Positions 27,525 through 36,763 of a DNA stretch of 64,000 bases are shown in pieces. The stretch is from Saprospiraceae bacterium (GTDB lineage: Bacteria > Bacteroidota > Bacteroidia > Chitinophagales > Saprospiraceae). The notes under the pieces were generated by a model. The model saw only the letters and a list, made by a program, of their open reading frames with translations. It ran no database searches and was not told where the DNA came from. Position 1 is the first letter of the stretch. Each line of letters begins with the position of its first letter. Position numbers and translations under genes: made by a program. The stretch covers positions 39,182-103,181 of the forward strand of contig JAHDHQ010000005.1 of NCBI GenBank assembly GCA_020631235.1. The letters are read 5' to 3'.

Positions 27525-28952
27525 ATGCACATTCAATTTGGAATGATAATACGTAAGCTATTCAATACGAATAAGTTATTTCTGTTACTCTTTTTATTCC
27601 CTTACTTTCTTTTAGCTGAGGCTTCACCTGATGCGGGTAAGACGACGTTTAAGAACTATTGTGCTTCATGTCACGCAAAAGATATGAAGTCAGCTTTAAC
27701 TGGTCCAGCACTCGCTGGTGCAGAAGAAAATTGGGCTGATTATCCGAGAGAAGATTTATATAACTGGATTCGAAACTCGCAAGCCATGATTTCTGCAGGT
27801 CATCCAAGAGCTGTAGAACTATGGAATGAATATAAGCCGACAGTAATGACGGCATTTCCAGCCTTAACAGATGAGGACATAGAATCTGTTTTGCTCTATA
27901 TTAATGGTGTTGCTTCAGGAACTTATGGTGCCGTAGCCAATGTTCCCGGAAATGTATCTTCAGGGCCTGCAGAAAAAAAGTCAAATAACTATTTGTATTA
28001 TTTGCTTTTTGGTCTTTTGGCGTTTTTAAGTCTCATTTTAGCAAGAGTTATAAACAATTTAAACAGAATTAATGCTGAGCGAGATGGTTTGCCTTATGAA
28101 GACAAAACATTGATGCAAACGCTGACCAGTAAAGGTTTTATAAGTTTTGCCTTATTTGCTCTAATCATTATAGGTGGTTATGTCACTGCGAATAGAGCGG
28201 TTGATTTAGGAAGACAGCAAGGTTATGCTCCTGATCAGCCCATTAAGTTTTCTCACGAAACACATGCAGGAATAAATAAAATAGATTGTCAATATTGTCA
28301 CGACAGTGCAAGAAGATCTAAACATTCTGGTATTCCGGCAGCGAATACCTGTATGAACTGTCATACAGCGATTAAGAATGGTTCAGAATATGGAACTGGC
28401 GAGTTGACAAAAATCTATGCTTCGGTCGGTTTCGATCCCACTACAGGAAAATACATAGATGATTATAATGCCATGGATATGGATAGTGTTGAAGCACTAT
28501 TTAAGCAATGGATAGGAGATCAATATATGGTCAATGAAGGGGTAGAAGAACTAGGAAGAGAAGGCAAGCGTGTGGTAAAAGAGCAATGGAATGAAATTGT
28601 TAGCTCATTAACTAATGAACAAAAAACAGACATAAGAGGTCCTATAGAATGGATCAGAATTCATAATCTGCCCGATCATGCATATTTTAATCATGCTCAG
28701 CATGTATCTGTGGGTGAAGTTGAGTGTCAAACTTGTCATGGTAAAGTGGAAGAAATGGCTGTTTTAGAGCAACATTCGCCACTATCTATGGGATGGTGTA
28801 TAAATTGTCACAGAGAAACAGAGGTGCAATTTGCAGGTAATGAATATTATGAAAGTTATGAATTATACCACGAGCAATTAGCTTCGGGGGACAGAGATAA
28901 AGTAACGGTAGAAGACATAGGTGGTCTTGAATGCCAAAAATGTCACTATTAA
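27525..28952 (+). CDS. actA: Alternative complex III subunit ActA (multiheme cytochrome c)
   Basis: The 475-residue protein has six CxxCH heme motifs. One is in an N-terminal mono-heme class I cytochrome domain (CASCH, residues 46-50). After a transmembrane helix near residue 160 and another near 210, five more follow: CQYCH, CMNCH, CQTCH, CINCH and CQKCH. ActA is the pentaheme electron-exit subunit of the quinol:cytochrome c oxidoreductase ACIII, on the periplasmic side. The extra N-terminal cytochrome domain may act as a built-in electron carrier. The ATG at 27525 gives an unusual N-terminus (MHIQFG); ATG 27543 (MIIRKLF) is equally good before the signal/anchor helix. It is the first gene of the operon. 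Confidence 0.93.
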   Translation: MHIQFGMIIRKLFNTNKLFLLLFLFPYFLLAEASPDAGKTTFKNYCASCHAKDMKSALTGPALAGAEENWADYPREDLYNWIRNSQAMISAGHPRAVELWNEYKPTVMTAFPALTDEDIESVLLYINGVASGTYGAVANVPGNVSSGPAEKKSNNYLYYLLFGLLAFLSLILARVINNLNRINAERDGLPYEDKTLMQTLTSKGFISFALFALIIIGGYVTANRAVDLGRQQGYAPDQPIKFSHETHAGINKIDCQYCHDSARRSKHSGIPAANTCMNCHTAIKNGSEYGTGELTKIYASVGFDPTTGKYIDDYNAMDMDSVEALFKQWIGDQYMVNEGVEELGREGKRVVKEQWNEIVSSLTNEQKTDIRGPIEWIRIHNLPDHAYFNHAQHVSVGEVECQTCHGKVEEMAVLEQHSPLSMGWCINCHRETEVQFAGNEYYESYELYHEQLASGDRDKVTVEDIGGLECQKCHY

Positions 28953-28964
28953 TCTTTTTGATCA

Positions 28965-31900
28965 ATGAATAATAATCCAAAGAATCACATGGATAATAAT
29001 AAAATCTGGATAGGGTCTCAGGATTTAGAAATGACTGAGGAATTTGTAGAAAATTCATCTAAGGAATTTCAGACAAACCCGGGTACTGAAATAGTGGAAG
29101 GTGCACTTAATTTAGAAGGTGGTCGTAGAGATTTCCTTAAAATGTTAGGTTTTGGGCTAGGAGCAGCTACGATAGCTGCTAGTTGCGATACTCCTGTCAA
29201 AAGAGCACTGCCTTATGTAGTTAAGCCTGAAGAAATCATCCCTGGTGTAGCGACTTATTATGCTTCCACTTTCTCGGAAGGAGGTAATGTAGAAGCTGTC
29301 GTTGTAAAAACAAGAGAGGGTAGGCCTATTCACTTGGAAGGGAATGCTGTTGTAAATGGACATACTGGCTTGAGTCCAAGAGCTCAAGCGTCTGTACTAT
29401 CACTATACAACACAAACAGAATAAAACATCCTGCCATCAGAAAAAATGATGCCGCTGAAAAAGTAGATTGGATGGCTTTTGATAAAGCTGCAATGAATGC
29501 TTTGGGTGGCTCAAATAATATTAGGATAGTTACTAATTCTATAGTGAGTCCTTCAACTAAAGCAGCTATCGCTAGTTTTAAAGCTAAATATCCAAATACT
29601 GAAGTATACACTTATGATAGTGTTTCTTCCGCAGCATTGTTAGAAGCCAATACTAGTTCTTTTGGAGCACCTATCATTCCTAAATATCATTTTGATAAGG
29701 CTGATATGATTGTTTCTTTTGACGCGGATTTTCTTGGTAGTTGGTTAGGTGGTGGTTTTGCTACAGCTTATGCTAAAGGCAGAAAAGTAGACCCGGCTCA
29801 CCCTAAAATGTCTAGACATGTCCAAGTTGAAGCACATATGTCTTTGTCAGGGTCAAATGCGGATAACAGAATTTTAGTAAAGCCAAGTGAACAAGGAGCA
29901 GCTATTGCCTTTCTTGCCAATGAGATAATAGGAGGTGTAAGCGGACCTAAACTTAACGCAAAGGCTCAAAAAGCATTGCGCAGTTTAGCGGGTGATTTAA
30001 AATCTGCAAGAGGTAAGTGTTTAGTTATCAGTGGAAGTAATAATACCTACGAGCAGTTATTGATTAATGAAATAAATCAGGCTTTAGGTTCTTACGGCAG
30101 TACAATAGGTTTAGATGGTGTGGCTCTAAATAGGTCTGGAGATGAAAGAAGCTTGGAGACTTTAATGTCAGAGCTTCCAGGAAATTCTATTGATACGGTG
30201 ATTTTCCACGAATGTAACCCAGTATATGACTATGCAAATGGTGAAAAACTGGCAGCAGCATTGGACAAAGCAAAAAATAAAATTGCCCTCAGTTATACTC
30301 CAAATGAAACAACAGCTATCTGTAATATGGTAGCTCCAGTTAACCACTATTTGGAGAGTTGGGGTGATGTCGAGAAATACGAAGGTGAACTAATGTTTGT
30401 TCAACCAACCATCAGCCGTTTATTTAATACTAGACAGGCTGCAGAAAGCTTTTTAGTTTGGTCAGGAGCCAAGGAAGCTGGGGCTACAGACTTTATGTAT
30501 GAAGCTATGCAAAGTAGCTTGAAAGATGGAGCTTTCGCAAATCAAGGTAAATATTTAAGTTTCTCTGCTTATTGGAATGATGCAGTTTACAACGGTGTAG
30601 CCAAGGGAAGCAGTAAATCATATGCATTTAGTAGTAGTTCATTAGCCGGAATAGGAGACAGAGTAAGTAAACCTTCCAATAGTGGCTTAGAAATTAAGCT
30701 TTACGAATCTAATCACATGGCTAATGGACAATCGTCTGAGAACCCGTGGTTAATGGAGATGCCTGACCCAGTAACACGTACATCGTGGGGTAATTATCTT
30801 GCAGTGCCTGTAAGTTTTGATGGAGTAAGTGAAATGGTGGGTCTGAATGGTCTAAAGGATGGAGACATGGTAGAACTAACTGTAGCAGGAAAGAGTTTTA
30901 AAGTGCCTGTGATACAGCAGTTTGGACAAATGCCAGGAACCGTTGCTTTAGCACTTGGATATGGTCGAACAAATGCCAGTCCACTTGGTAAAGGAATAGG
31001 TGTGAACATGAACCCTTGTCTGACATTGGACAAAGGGAGAACACAATACTACAATACAGATGTAACAGTAGGTTCGAAATTAGGAAAAGAAGATCATTTT
31101 TCTTGTGTGCAATATCATCACACTTTCGGAGTAACTGCAACGGATAAGAAAACAGGAGAGACCATTAATGCAGATGAGGCATCGACTGTAACTGTGACAT
31201 ATGGAGGTTTAGCTAAGCAAGGATACCAAGGCGCATTAACGGATAGATCTGTAGTTTACAATTCGCATGTAGATGATCTAAAAGATAATTTAGCTGAATT
31301 AGCTAAAAAGCGAGCGGATGCCCAGTATTTAAATGATAAGACACTTTATCCATACGAAGAATATGTAGCTGAGAAGTACAGTCAAGGTCATCATTGGGGA
31401 ATGCATGTAGATATGAATGCATGTATTGGTTGTGGAGCTTGTACGGTAGCTTGTATGTCGGAAAACAATGTGCCTGTTGTAGGAAAGCGTGAAGTCAGTC
31501 GACATCACGAAATGACATGGTTAAGAATCGATCGATATTTTTATGGTGATTTGGAAAATCCTAACACCATGTATCAGCCGATGATGTGTCAGCATTGTGA
31601 TAACGCTCCATGTGAGAATGTTTGTCCAGTAAATGCGACAAACCACTCTTCAGAAGGTTTAAATCAAATGACCTATAACCGATGTGTTGGAACGAGATAT
31701 TGCGCCAATAACTGTCCTTACAAAGTGAGAAGATTTAACTGGTTAGATTATACGACAGCGGATATTTTCCCTGCAAATCAACCTGGTTTAGACATTAATA
31801 CAGAAGTGCCATTTTATGCGGATAACTTAACAAGAATGGTTCTTAATCCAGACGTGACAGTGCGTTCAAGAGGAGTTATCGAAAAATGTAGTTTCTGTGT

Positions 31901-32156
31901 TCAGCGTTTACAGGCTGGTAAATTAGAAGCGAAGATAGAAGGTAGGCGACTATCGGATAGTGATGTCACAACTGCTTGTGAGTCAGCTTGTCCGACTGGA
32001 GCCATCACATTTGGAGATTTTAATAATAAAGGAGGCGATTTAGATACTAAGCTAAAATCACCATTAAACTATATAGCATTAGAAGAAGTGAATGTAAAAT
32101 CATCGGTAACATATACGATGAAAGTGCACAATCGAGATTCTAAATTAGATGCTTAA
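28965..32156 (+). CDS. actB: Alternative complex III subunit ActB (molybdopterin-fold plus Fe-S protein)
   Basis: This 1063-residue fusion of ActB1 and ActB2 starts with a Tat-like segment (GGRRDFLKMLGFG, residues about 52-64) followed by AASC, a possible lipidation Cys. A long molybdopterin-oxidoreductase-like region follows. The C-terminal ferredoxin-like domain has four cysteine clusters: CIGCGACTVAC, CQHCDNAPCENVCP, CVGTRYCANNCP, and CSFC with CESACP. Known ActB keeps the molybdopterin fold without the cofactor and holds three [4Fe-4S] and one [3Fe-4S] cluster. It passes electrons from quinol oxidised at ActC to the hemes of ActA/ActE. It lies 12 nt after actA. Confidence 0.94.
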   Translation: MNNNPKNHMDNNKIWIGSQDLEMTEEFVENSSKEFQTNPGTEIVEGALNLEGGRRDFLKMLGFGLGAATIAASCDTPVKRALPYVVKPEEIIPGVATYYASTFSEGGNVEAVVVKTREGRPIHLEGNAVVNGHTGLSPRAQASVLSLYNTNRIKHPAIRKNDAAEKVDWMAFDKAAMNALGGSNNIRIVTNSIVSPSTKAAIASFKAKYPNTEVYTYDSVSSAALLEANTSSFGAPIIPKYHFDKADMIVSFDADFLGSWLGGGFATAYAKGRKVDPAHPKMSRHVQVEAHMSLSGSNADNRILVKPSEQGAAIAFLANEIIGGVSGPKLNAKAQKALRSLAGDLKSARGKCLVISGSNNTYEQLLINEINQALGSYGSTIGLDGVALNRSGDERSLETLMSELPGNSIDTVIFHECNPVYDYANGEKLAAALDKAKNKIALSYTPNETTAICNMVAPVNHYLESWGDVEKYEGELMFVQPTISRLFNTRQAAESFLVWSGAKEAGATDFMYEAMQSSLKDGAFANQGKYLSFSAYWNDAVYNGVAKGSSKSYAFSSSSLAGIGDRVSKPSNSGLEIKLYESNHMANGQSSENPWLMEMPDPVTRTSWGNYLAVPVSFDGVSEMVGLNGLKDGDMVELTVAGKSFKVPVIQQFGQMPGTVALALGYGRTNASPLGKGIGVNMNPCLTLDKGRTQYYNTDVTVGSKLGKEDHFSCVQYHHTFGVTATDKKTGETINADEASTVTVTYGGLAKQGYQGALTDRSVVYNSHVDDLKDNLAELAKKRADAQYLNDKTLYPYEEYVAEKYSQGHHWGMHVDMNACIGCGACTVACMSENNVPVVGKREVSRHHEMTWLRIDRYFYGDLENPNTMYQPMMCQHCDNAPCENVCPVNATNHSSEGLNQMTYNRCVGTRYCANNCPYKVRRFNWLDYTTADIFPANQPGLDINTEVPFYADNLTRMVLNPDVTVRSRGVIEKCSFCVQRLQAGKLEAKIEGRRLSDSDVTTACESACPTGAITFGDFNNKGGDLDTKLKSPLNYIALEEVNVKSSVTYTMKVHNRDSKLDA

Positions 32157-32189
32157 TTCTTTAAAAAAACGAAAGGTAAACAAATACGT

Positions 32190-33923
32190 ATGAGTAGTTA
32201 CATCAGTCCCATCAGAGAACCTTTGGTTACAGGGAATAAAACCTACCATCAAATCACAGAAGATTTGGCTTCTCCCACAGAGAAAGCACCAGGTCGGGCA
32301 TGGATCATTGGTTTTATCCTTGCCATTTCTATGTTGGCATTTGGACTTTTTTGTATAGCATGGACCGTTTGGCATGGTATAGGAACATGGAATCTAAACC
32401 GTACGATTGGATGGGGTTGGGATATTACCAATTTCGTTTGGTGGATTGGTATTGGTCATGCTGGAACCTTGATTTCTGCTATTTTATTGCTCTTTAGACA
32501 GAAATGGAGAACTGGTGTAAACCGGGCAGCGGAAGCGATGACCATTTTTGCGGTAATATGTGCTGCTTTATTCCCAGGAATTCACGTAGGGCGTGCATGG
32601 GTTGTATTTTACTTTTTCCCATACCCGAACACAAGGGGACCATTATGGCCTAATTTTAACTCACCTCTATTGTGGGATTTATTTGCCATTTCCACATATT
32701 TTACGGTTTCGTTATTGTTTTGGTATACAGGTTTAGTGCCCGATTTTGCAACAGTAAGGGATAGAGCTAAAGGATTTAGAAAGAAGATATACAATTTCTT
32801 ATCGTTTGGATGGACGGGATCTGCTAAGCACTGGCAACGTTGGGAATCATTAAGTTTGGTTTTGGCCGGTATAGCAACTCCACTAGTACTTTCAGTACAC
32901 ACTATTGTAAGTTTTGACTTCGCCACTTCAGTAATACCTGGATGGCACACGACTATATTTCCACCGTATTTTGTAGCAGGAGCTATTTTCTCTGGTTTTG
33001 CTATGGTATTAACACTGATGATTGTAACAAGAAAGGTGTTAAATCTTCAAGACTATATCACTTTTGCGCATATAGAATCAATGAACAAAGTAATATTAGT
33101 TACTGGAACCATTGTAGGTGTAGCTTATTTGACAGAGTTATTTATAGCCTGGTATTCTGGTTATGTATATGAGCAATTTGCTTTTTTCAATAGAGCTCTT
33201 GGTCCATATTGGTGGTCTTATTTCGGTATGATGTTTTGTAATGTTATATCTCCGCAATTTTTCTGGTTCAAGAAAATTAGAAGAAGTTTATTTTGGACAT
33301 TCTTATTGTCTATTGTAATCAACATTGGGATGTGGTTTGAGCGATTTGTGATTATTGCGACTACATTAGCTAGAGATTATCTTCCATCTTCTTGGAGTTA
33401 TTATTCTCCTACATGGGTGGAGATGGGGATCTTCATAGGAACTTTAGGACTATTTTTCACTTTCTTTTTAATATTTACAAGAGTGGCGCCAGTAGTTGCT
33501 ATTGCGGAAGTAAAAAGTATTTTAAAGTCAGCAGGAGATCAATATACAGGTCCTAACGCACACGCTCATGGACATGGACATAGTCATGATCACTCTCATG
33601 CAGTAGATGCTGGAAATGACTTAAGTCATAATGACGATGCGAATAGTAGTACTGGGACTATCTTAACGATGGAGGATGATTTGAAAAAGTTAGAAGGCAT
33701 TGGACCTAAAATAGAAAAAACCTTAAAGTCTGCAGGTATTAAAACTTTCCAACAGTTAATGGGGTCGGAAATAGCCAATCTTCAAACCATTTTAGATGAG
33801 GGAGATGGCAATTTTACAGGAAATTCTCCAGAGTCATGGCCACAGCAAGCAAAACTTGCTTTTGAAGGAAAGTGGGACGAATTAAAGGATTTACAGGATC
33901 GTCTAGATGGCGGCAAATATTAA
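32190..33923 (+). CDS. actC: Alternative complex III subunit ActC (NrfD-like) with His-rich linker and helix-hairpin-helix domain
   Basis: The 577-residue protein has the NrfD/PsrC-type multi-helix membrane core of ActC (residues about 35-440, about ten helices), the proposed menaquinol-oxidising subunit. Beyond the usual core the chain continues with a His-rich linker (eight His in NAHAHGHGHSHDHSHAV). Then comes an 87-residue C-terminal domain starting at about residue 491 with LEGIGPKIEKTLKSAGI, ending in SWPQQAKLAFEGKWDELKDLQD. This matches the small helix-hairpin-helix domain seen fused to many unrelated Bacteroidota proteins. Such a tail is not part of characterised ActC. The frame is continuous to the stop at 33923, with actD starting 17 nt later. 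Confidence 0.92.
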   Translation: MSSYISPIREPLVTGNKTYHQITEDLASPTEKAPGRAWIIGFILAISMLAFGLFCIAWTVWHGIGTWNLNRTIGWGWDITNFVWWIGIGHAGTLISAILLLFRQKWRTGVNRAAEAMTIFAVICAALFPGIHVGRAWVVFYFFPYPNTRGPLWPNFNSPLLWDLFAISTYFTVSLLFWYTGLVPDFATVRDRAKGFRKKIYNFLSFGWTGSAKHWQRWESLSLVLAGIATPLVLSVHTIVSFDFATSVIPGWHTTIFPPYFVAGAIFSGFAMVLTLMIVTRKVLNLQDYITFAHIESMNKVILVTGTIVGVAYLTELFIAWYSGYVYEQFAFFNRALGPYWWSYFGMMFCNVISPQFFWFKKIRRSLFWTFLLSIVINIGMWFERFVIIATTLARDYLPSSWSYYSPTWVEMGIFIGTLGLFFTFFLIFTRVAPVVAIAEVKSILKSAGDQYTGPNAHAHGHGHSHDHSHAVDAGNDLSHNDDANSSTGTILTMEDDLKKLEGIGPKIEKTLKSAGIKTFQQLMGSEIANLQTILDEGDGNFTGNSPESWPQQAKLAFEGKWDELKDLQDRLDGGKY

Positions 33924-33940
33924 TTAAGAAATTATACGAC

Positions 33941-34456
33941 ATGGCACATAATAAAGTCATATACGGATTATATAATGACGAAGAGGATTTACTTCGAGCT
34001 GTTAAAGTTGCAAAAGACAAGCACCTGGAAATTATGGACGTTTATACTCCATTTCCTGTTCACGGTCTAGATCCAATTCTTGGTTTAAGTGAATCAAGAT
34101 TGCATATTGCAGGATTTGTTTACGGAATGCTAGGTACATTAACTGCATTTCTAGGCATGACTTGGATATTTACTAAAGACTGGCCAGTCATTTTTGGAGG
34201 AAAGCCTTATTGGTCAGTTCCCGCTTTTATACCTATTACTTTTGAGTTAACTGTACTCTTTGCTTCTATTGGTATGGTTGTTACTTTTTACTTGGTAAGC
34301 GGCTTAGGACCAGGAGTTGTAAATAATTATTTAGATCCGAGAATCACTGATGATAAATTTTGTATAGCTTTTGATGAGCATGATTTAGATGCAGGTTCGG
34401 CAGGATCGTTTTTTAAAGAAACAGGTGCCTCAGAAGTACATGAAAAAACTCTTTAA
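33941..34456 (+). CDS. actD: Alternative complex III subunit ActD (DUF3341)
   Basis: The start is taken at ATG 33941 (MAHNKVIYGLY), which opens on the conserved DUF3341 strand; a longer frame would overlap actC. The 171-residue protein has an N-terminal soluble ferredoxin-like domain with VYTPFPVHGLD, then two transmembrane helices (about residues 58-80 and 100-122) and a cytoplasmic tail. ActD is a structural membrane subunit of ACIII with no cofactor. Confidence 0.92.
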   Translation: MAHNKVIYGLYNDEEDLLRAVKVAKDKHLEIMDVYTPFPVHGLDPILGLSESRLHIAGFVYGMLGTLTAFLGMTWIFTKDWPVIFGGKPYWSVPAFIPITFELTVLFASIGMVVTFYLVSGLGPGVVNNYLDPRITDDKFCIAFDEHDLDAGSAGSFFKETGASEVHEKTL

Positions 34457-34475
34457 TTAAAGACAGCTAAGATCA

Positions 34476-35330
34476 ATGAAATACAATAGAAATATATTAC
34501 TGATTTGTGCCATCACCGCTGTGATTTTACTAAGCTCATGTCAGAAGCCAGGAGGAAACAACCCAGGTAGTGAATACATGCCAGATATGTCACATTCCAT
34601 AGCGTACGAAGCAAATACTTACGCTTATTATTATAATAACACATGGGGAAGTAAAGATGAATATTATGCCTCAGCTCAACCAAGAATGCCTCAAAAAGGT
34701 ACGATTGCTAGACAAGGGAGAAATGGCGTAAGTGCAGGCAAAGCTTCTACATATCCATATGGTAATACAGAAGAAGAGCGAACAAGAGCAACTAATGACC
34801 TCATTAATAATCCGTATCCTATTACTGATGCCGGAATGAAAGAGGTAAAAGAGCTATACAATATCTATTGTGGGATTTGTCATGGGGAAAAAGGTGATGG
34901 AAATGGTTATTTAATGCGAGATGGAGGTGCTTATCCAGCTCAGCCTGCTAACTTTTTACTTCCAGAATTTGTAAGCGCAAGCAATGGTAGGTATTATCAT
35001 GCAATCATGCATGGTAAAAATGTTATGGGTTCTTATGCGGATAAATTAAATGAAGAAGAAAGATGGAATGTGATACATTATATCAGATCTCTACAGGCTA
35101 AAGAATTAAAACTAAAATACAACCAGTACGAAAACACTTTGAATGGTGTGGATCGTCCAGCTGGGGATATTGTTATTGAAACAACAGATCATGCTCATGA
35201 AGCACATGGTGAAATGGATCATCATGCGGATGGACATCATGGAGATGGACACCACCAAGAAGACCATAATCATGAGGCAAATGATCACCATGGAACAGAT
35301 CATGATCACGAAGAAGATCATAAGCATTAA
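34476..35330 (+). CDS. actE: Alternative complex III subunit ActE (mono-heme cytochrome c lipoprotein) with His-rich tail
   Basis: The 284-residue protein has a lipoprotein signal (lipobox LLSSC, Cys22) and a class I cytochrome c domain with CGICH at residues 132-136. A Met in the later helix region (IMHGKNVMGSYADKL) probably gives the sixth ligand. The last 50 residues hold 17 histidines in HH/HxH patterns with Asp and Glu, an unusual extension for ActE that could bind Zn, Cu or Ni. It sits in the operon between actD and actF. Confidence 0.92.
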   Translation: MKYNRNILLICAITAVILLSSCQKPGGNNPGSEYMPDMSHSIAYEANTYAYYYNNTWGSKDEYYASAQPRMPQKGTIARQGRNGVSAGKASTYPYGNTEEERTRATNDLINNPYPITDAGMKEVKELYNIYCGICHGEKGDGNGYLMRDGGAYPAQPANFLLPEFVSASNGRYYHAIMHGKNVMGSYADKLNEEERWNVIHYIRSLQAKELKLKYNQYENTLNGVDRPAGDIVIETTDHAHEAHGEMDHHADGHHGDGHHQEDHNHEANDHHGTDHDHEEDHKH

Positions 35331-35360
35331 TCATTGACTAAAAATTAAGAGAATCATAGT

Positions 35361-36746
35361 ATGCGAACTTTTGAATTCACAAATAGACTAAGAATTACCT
35401 TGCTTGTAGGGATTGCCATAGGTCTTATATGTTTAGGACTGACCTGGTTTTCTGCGAGTGATGATGGGTTTCACTCGAGATTTTGGTCGAATGTTTTACA
35501 TAACTCCGCCTTCTTCACCATGATTTCGGCTTTGGCAGCATTCTTTCTTGCCGCAAGTGTTACTGCATGGGCAGGATGGTACACCGTATTTAAACGAGTT
35601 TGGGAGTCAATGGGCTTGTTTTTATTATTTGGTTTAATAATGATGGGGCTTATAGGTCTGAGTGTGTATATGGGATGGAACGAATTATACCATTGGAATG
35701 ATGCGACATCAGTAGAGAATGATCAAATATTAGACGGTAAAAAAGGATTTTTAAATAAAGGATGGTATTTCTTTGGAACATTGGTTATTGTCGGTGCTTG
35801 GTACTTTTTTGCTACCAGATTTAGAGCACTTTCTTTACAAGAAGAACGAGAAGGTAATGGCAATGATTTCCAACTGCATAGAAGATTAAGGTTTTTTGCG
35901 GCTGCATATCTTCCTGTGTTTGGATTTACCATGTGCGCTATGGTTTGGTTATGGATTATGTCAGTTGATGCACATTGGTATAGTACACTATTTGCATGGT
36001 ACACTGGAGCTAGTGCTTTTGTGTCTATGATATGCTTGACCATATTAATATTGAATTATCTAAGAAATAGAGGCTATTACCAAAATGTGACTACAGAACA
36101 CATGCATGACTTAGGTAAATTGCTATTTGCCTTTAGTATATTTTGGACTTACTTATGGTTTTCGCAATACATGCTTATATGGTATGCCAATGTGGGAGAA
36201 GAAACAGGTTATTTTCATACTAGAATAAACGAATATCCTATTTTGTTTTATGGTAATTTAATTATCAACTTTTTAGTGCCATTTTTTGTTTTAATGAGAA
36301 ATGACACAAAGCGTAAAATGGGATCATTAACTTTTGTTGCAGCCATCGTATTATTGGGTCACTGGGTTGATTATTTTCAGATGATAAAGCCTGGTGTAGC
36401 ACATACTGCACATGAAATCGCTGTTCAAGAAGCAGGAGGACATCATGGCGCGGAGACTAAGCAATTAGGAGCACACGATCATGGACACGATGCTCACGGG
36501 CATGATAAAGGATCTCACGATCACGGAAACGATAGTCACGGACATGATGCTCATGGGCATGATGGACATGGGCATGGACATGGATCATTTAATGTAGGGT
36601 TCTCAATACCAGGGTTCTTAGAAATTGGAACATTCTTGGGTTATTTGAGTCTATTTTTATTTTTTGTATTCACTTCTTTATCAAGGAGCAGTTTGACTTC
36701 CGAACATGATCCATTTATAGAAGAGAGTTTACATCATCACGTTTAA
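35361..36746 (+). CDS. actF: Alternative complex III subunit ActF (NrfD-like) with His-rich insert
   Basis: The 461-residue multi-helix membrane protein is homologous to ActC/NrfD, with about ten helices. Conserved-looking segments are SVDAHWYST, HMHDLGKLLFAFSIFWTYLWFSQYMLIWYAN (read in two halves) and LGHWVDYFQM. Between the last helices is a stretch with 16 His in HDHGHDAHGHD-type repeats (about residues 355-410). ActF packs against ActC to form the membrane core of ACIII. The His-rich insert resembles those of ActC and ActE. Confidence 0.92.
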   Translation: MRTFEFTNRLRITLLVGIAIGLICLGLTWFSASDDGFHSRFWSNVLHNSAFFTMISALAAFFLAASVTAWAGWYTVFKRVWESMGLFLLFGLIMMGLIGLSVYMGWNELYHWNDATSVENDQILDGKKGFLNKGWYFFGTLVIVGAWYFFATRFRALSLQEEREGNGNDFQLHRRLRFFAAAYLPVFGFTMCAMVWLWIMSVDAHWYSTLFAWYTGASAFVSMICLTILILNYLRNRGYYQNVTTEHMHDLGKLLFAFSIFWTYLWFSQYMLIWYANVGEETGYFHTRINEYPILFYGNLIINFLVPFFVLMRNDTKRKMGSLTFVAAIVLLGHWVDYFQMIKPGVAHTAHEIAVQEAGGHHGAETKQLGAHDHGHDAHGHDKGSHDHGNDSHGHDAHGHDGHGHGHGSFNVGFSIPGFLEIGTFLGYLSLFLFFVFTSLSRSSLTSEHDPFIEESLHHHV

Positions 36747-36763
36747 AAGTTAAGCATCAAGAT

